A stretch of DNA of 6,748 nucleotides from Eubacterium sp. (GTDB taxonomy: Bacteria; Bacillota; Clostridia; Lachnospirales; CAG-274), in NCBI GenBank assembly GCA_020859645.1, contig JAJBVU010000016.1:1-6748 (forward strand), given 5' to 3'. The notes under the pieces were generated by a model. The model did not search any database. It was not told the origin of the DNA and saw nothing but the letters and a program-made list of their open reading frames with translations. The translations under genes and the position numbers were made by a program. Within the stretch, counting starts at the first letter, position 1. Every line of letters begins with the position of its first letter. Below, piece after piece: positions 6,332 to 6,748 of the stretch.

Positions 6332-6393
6332 CACTTAAATAATTATTTCAAGATAACCGTTAAGCGTGGAAATCTGAACGGTTATCTTTTTTT
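6298..6393 (+). ncRNA. Putative antisense antitoxin RNA, about 95 nt
   Basis: Predicted from a near-consensus plus-strand promoter (6263-6291) and a strong plus-strand terminator (6350-6393), with no ORF or ribosome site between. The RNA would carry a 5' stem-loop (6304-6331), an AU-rich single-stranded linker (6332-6349) and the 3' terminator hairpin. It is fully complementary to the last eleven codons or so of the peptide gene and to its entire 3' untranslated region. The geometry matches type I antitoxins such as RatA and SR4 of B. subtilis, which pair with the 3' half of the toxin mRNA and trigger degradation or block translation. The ends are estimated; there is no expression evidence. 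Confidence 0.65.
6350..6393 (+). terminator. Terminator of the antisense RNA, inside the toxin coding sequence
   Basis: AAGATAACCGTT (6350-6361) and AACGGTTATCTT (6377-6388) form a perfect 12-bp stem with a 15-nt loop; on the plus strand it runs into seven T residues (6387-6393). On the minus strand no U-tract follows (GAAATAATT), so it terminates only the plus-strand RNA. The left arm covers the peptide's stop codon and the right arm its KKDNR codons, so the stem would also form in the toxin mRNA. Confidence 0.9.
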
Positions 6394-6476
6394 GTTACGA
6401 TATGTTTTACAATTCTTATAACAATAATGGATACTAATATAATTAATATATTAATGTCATAAATAATTTCTATCAT
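6360..6476 (-). CDS. Small hydrophobic peptide, putative type I toxin
   Basis: A 38-residue ORF. It begins MIEIIYDINILIILVS; residues 4-23 are almost wholly Ile/Leu/Val, one possible membrane helix, followed by a basic tail with KHIVTKKDNR (24-33) and ending SDFHA. AAGGAGG (6484-6490) lies seven bases before the ATG, and a strong promoter is found at 6629-6657. Size, single hydrophobic helix, charged C-terminus, and overlap of the last codons with an antisense-RNA terminator are all typical of Gram-positive type I toxins (TxpA/BsrG-like and the 'holin-like' peptides of Firmicutes), which insert in the membrane and stop growth when made in excess. I do not recognise the exact family member. 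It could instead be a harmless small membrane protein; the convergent promoter makes the toxin reading more likely. Confidence 0.7.
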   Translation of the reverse strand: MIEIIYDINILIILVSIIVIRIVKHIVTKKDNRSDFHA

Positions 6477-6622
6477 AACGCCACCTCCTTCCGCAGTGAA
6501 TTATGTCTCCAAAGGACACATCAGATTACACCGGGGAACAGGTGATGAGAAAACTAACCGATCGTTCATTCCCTTTTGCCACAAGACAATAACAGTCTCA
6601 TTAGAACCTACGAAAAGTTTTT
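6477..6622 (-). promoter_or_regulatory. Long 5' leader of the small-peptide mRNA
   Basis: About 145 nt separate the predicted start site (A6622) from the ATG. Several local hairpins can be drawn on the minus strand: AGAC/GTCT (about 6584-6598), CACC/GGTG (6530-6545) and TGT-TCC/GGA-ACA (6504-6520). The TCCTT in the last of these (6511-6515) is also complementary to AAGGA of the ribosome site (6486-6490), so initiation may be masked. A 22-codon ORF starting at 6569 is present without a convincing ribosome site. Confidence 0.45.
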
Positions 6623-6628
6623 GAAATA

Positions 6629-6657
6629 ATTTTAACACAGCTGTCAGAATATGTCAA
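6629..6657 (-). promoter_or_regulatory. Promoter of the small-peptide (toxin) gene
   Basis: Minus strand: perfect TTGACA (6652-6657), a 17-bp spacer, then TAAAAT (6629-6634) with TG forming an extended -10. It shares TTGACA, the 17-bp spacing and the TGTGTTA stretch at the -10 with the antisense promoter at 6263-6291. Predicted start is near A6622. Confidence 0.85.
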
Positions 6658-6692
6658 TGATTAAAATTGAACTTTGTTCACAGACTTAACTT

Positions 6693-6715
6693 AAAAAAAG
6701 CCGAATAATATTCAG
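6693..6715 (-). terminator. Possible terminator of a gene beyond the right edge
   Basis: On the minus strand a 6-bp stem (CTGAAT with ATTCGG, one G-U pair, 3-nt loop; 6701-6715) is followed by a C and seven T residues (6693-6699). The bases to its right (6716-6748) contain in-frame stops and could be the end of a minus-strand gene lying outside the window. The stem is AU-rich and modest. Confidence 0.45.
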
Positions 6716-6748
6716 ACACCTAAGCCCTTAACTGTTTAAACCAAATAT

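Noticed and set aside
6350..6393. A shared bidirectional terminator as in Fst/par systems
   Set aside because: The U-tract exists only on the plus strand; the minus-strand transcript has its own separate terminator at 6292-6331.
6501..6569. A 22-codon ORF in the toxin leader (minus strand), possibly a leader peptide
   Set aside because: The AGGGA-like purine run touches its ATG, too close to work as a ribosome site, and the peptide shows no family features.
6554..6601. A 15-codon plus-strand ORF starting ATGAGAAAA
   Set aside because: Very short, weak ribosome site, no promoter; probably chance.

Overview
The window looks like chromosomal DNA of a low-to-moderate GC Gram-positive anaerobe, most likely a clostridial Firmicute (class Clostridia, Oscillospiraceae-like; this is inferred from protein character, not tested). 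The supporting signs are strong AAGGAGG ribosome sites before most genes, the order rpsF-ssb-rpsR, a lipoprotein solute-binding protein, and sigma-A type promoters with TGn extended -10 boxes. All recognisable protein genes lie on the minus strand, so the biological order runs from the right end of the window to the left.

Right end (about 6290-6748): a compact locus that generic ORF calling would miss. It holds a 38-residue hydrophobic, positively tailed peptide gene (6360-6476, minus) with its own near-consensus promoter (6629-6657) and a leader of about 145 nt. A convergent plus-strand promoter (6263-6291) would make an RNA of about 95 nt that ends at a 12-bp terminator inside the last codons of the peptide gene. 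This is the architecture of a type I toxin-antitoxin system (membrane peptide toxin plus antisense RNA overlapping its 3' end). It is the most interesting item here.

Middle (5033-6260): the ribosomal protein S6 / single-stranded DNA-binding protein / ribosomal protein S18 operon. It has an A-tract-preceded promoter, a structured leader that may be the S6:S18 autoregulatory motif, and a strong intrinsic terminator at 5033-5058. S18 is the four-cysteine, probably zinc-binding form.

Left two thirds (1-5002): a complete branched-chain amino acid ABC importer operon in the order livK-livH-livM-livG-livF. LivK is the extracellular lipoprotein receptor, LivH and LivM form the membrane channel, and LivG and LivF are the ATPases. 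LivF is cut only by the window edge. A promoter and a hairpin precede livK. A perfect 12-bp hairpin lies between livK and livH and probably sets higher expression of the binding protein than of the permease. From livH to livF the genes are almost back to back: 13 nt, 2 nt and a 1-nt overlap.

No rRNA, tRNA, CRISPR array, insertion sequence or phage gene was seen. No gene-free stretch exceeds 300 bases.
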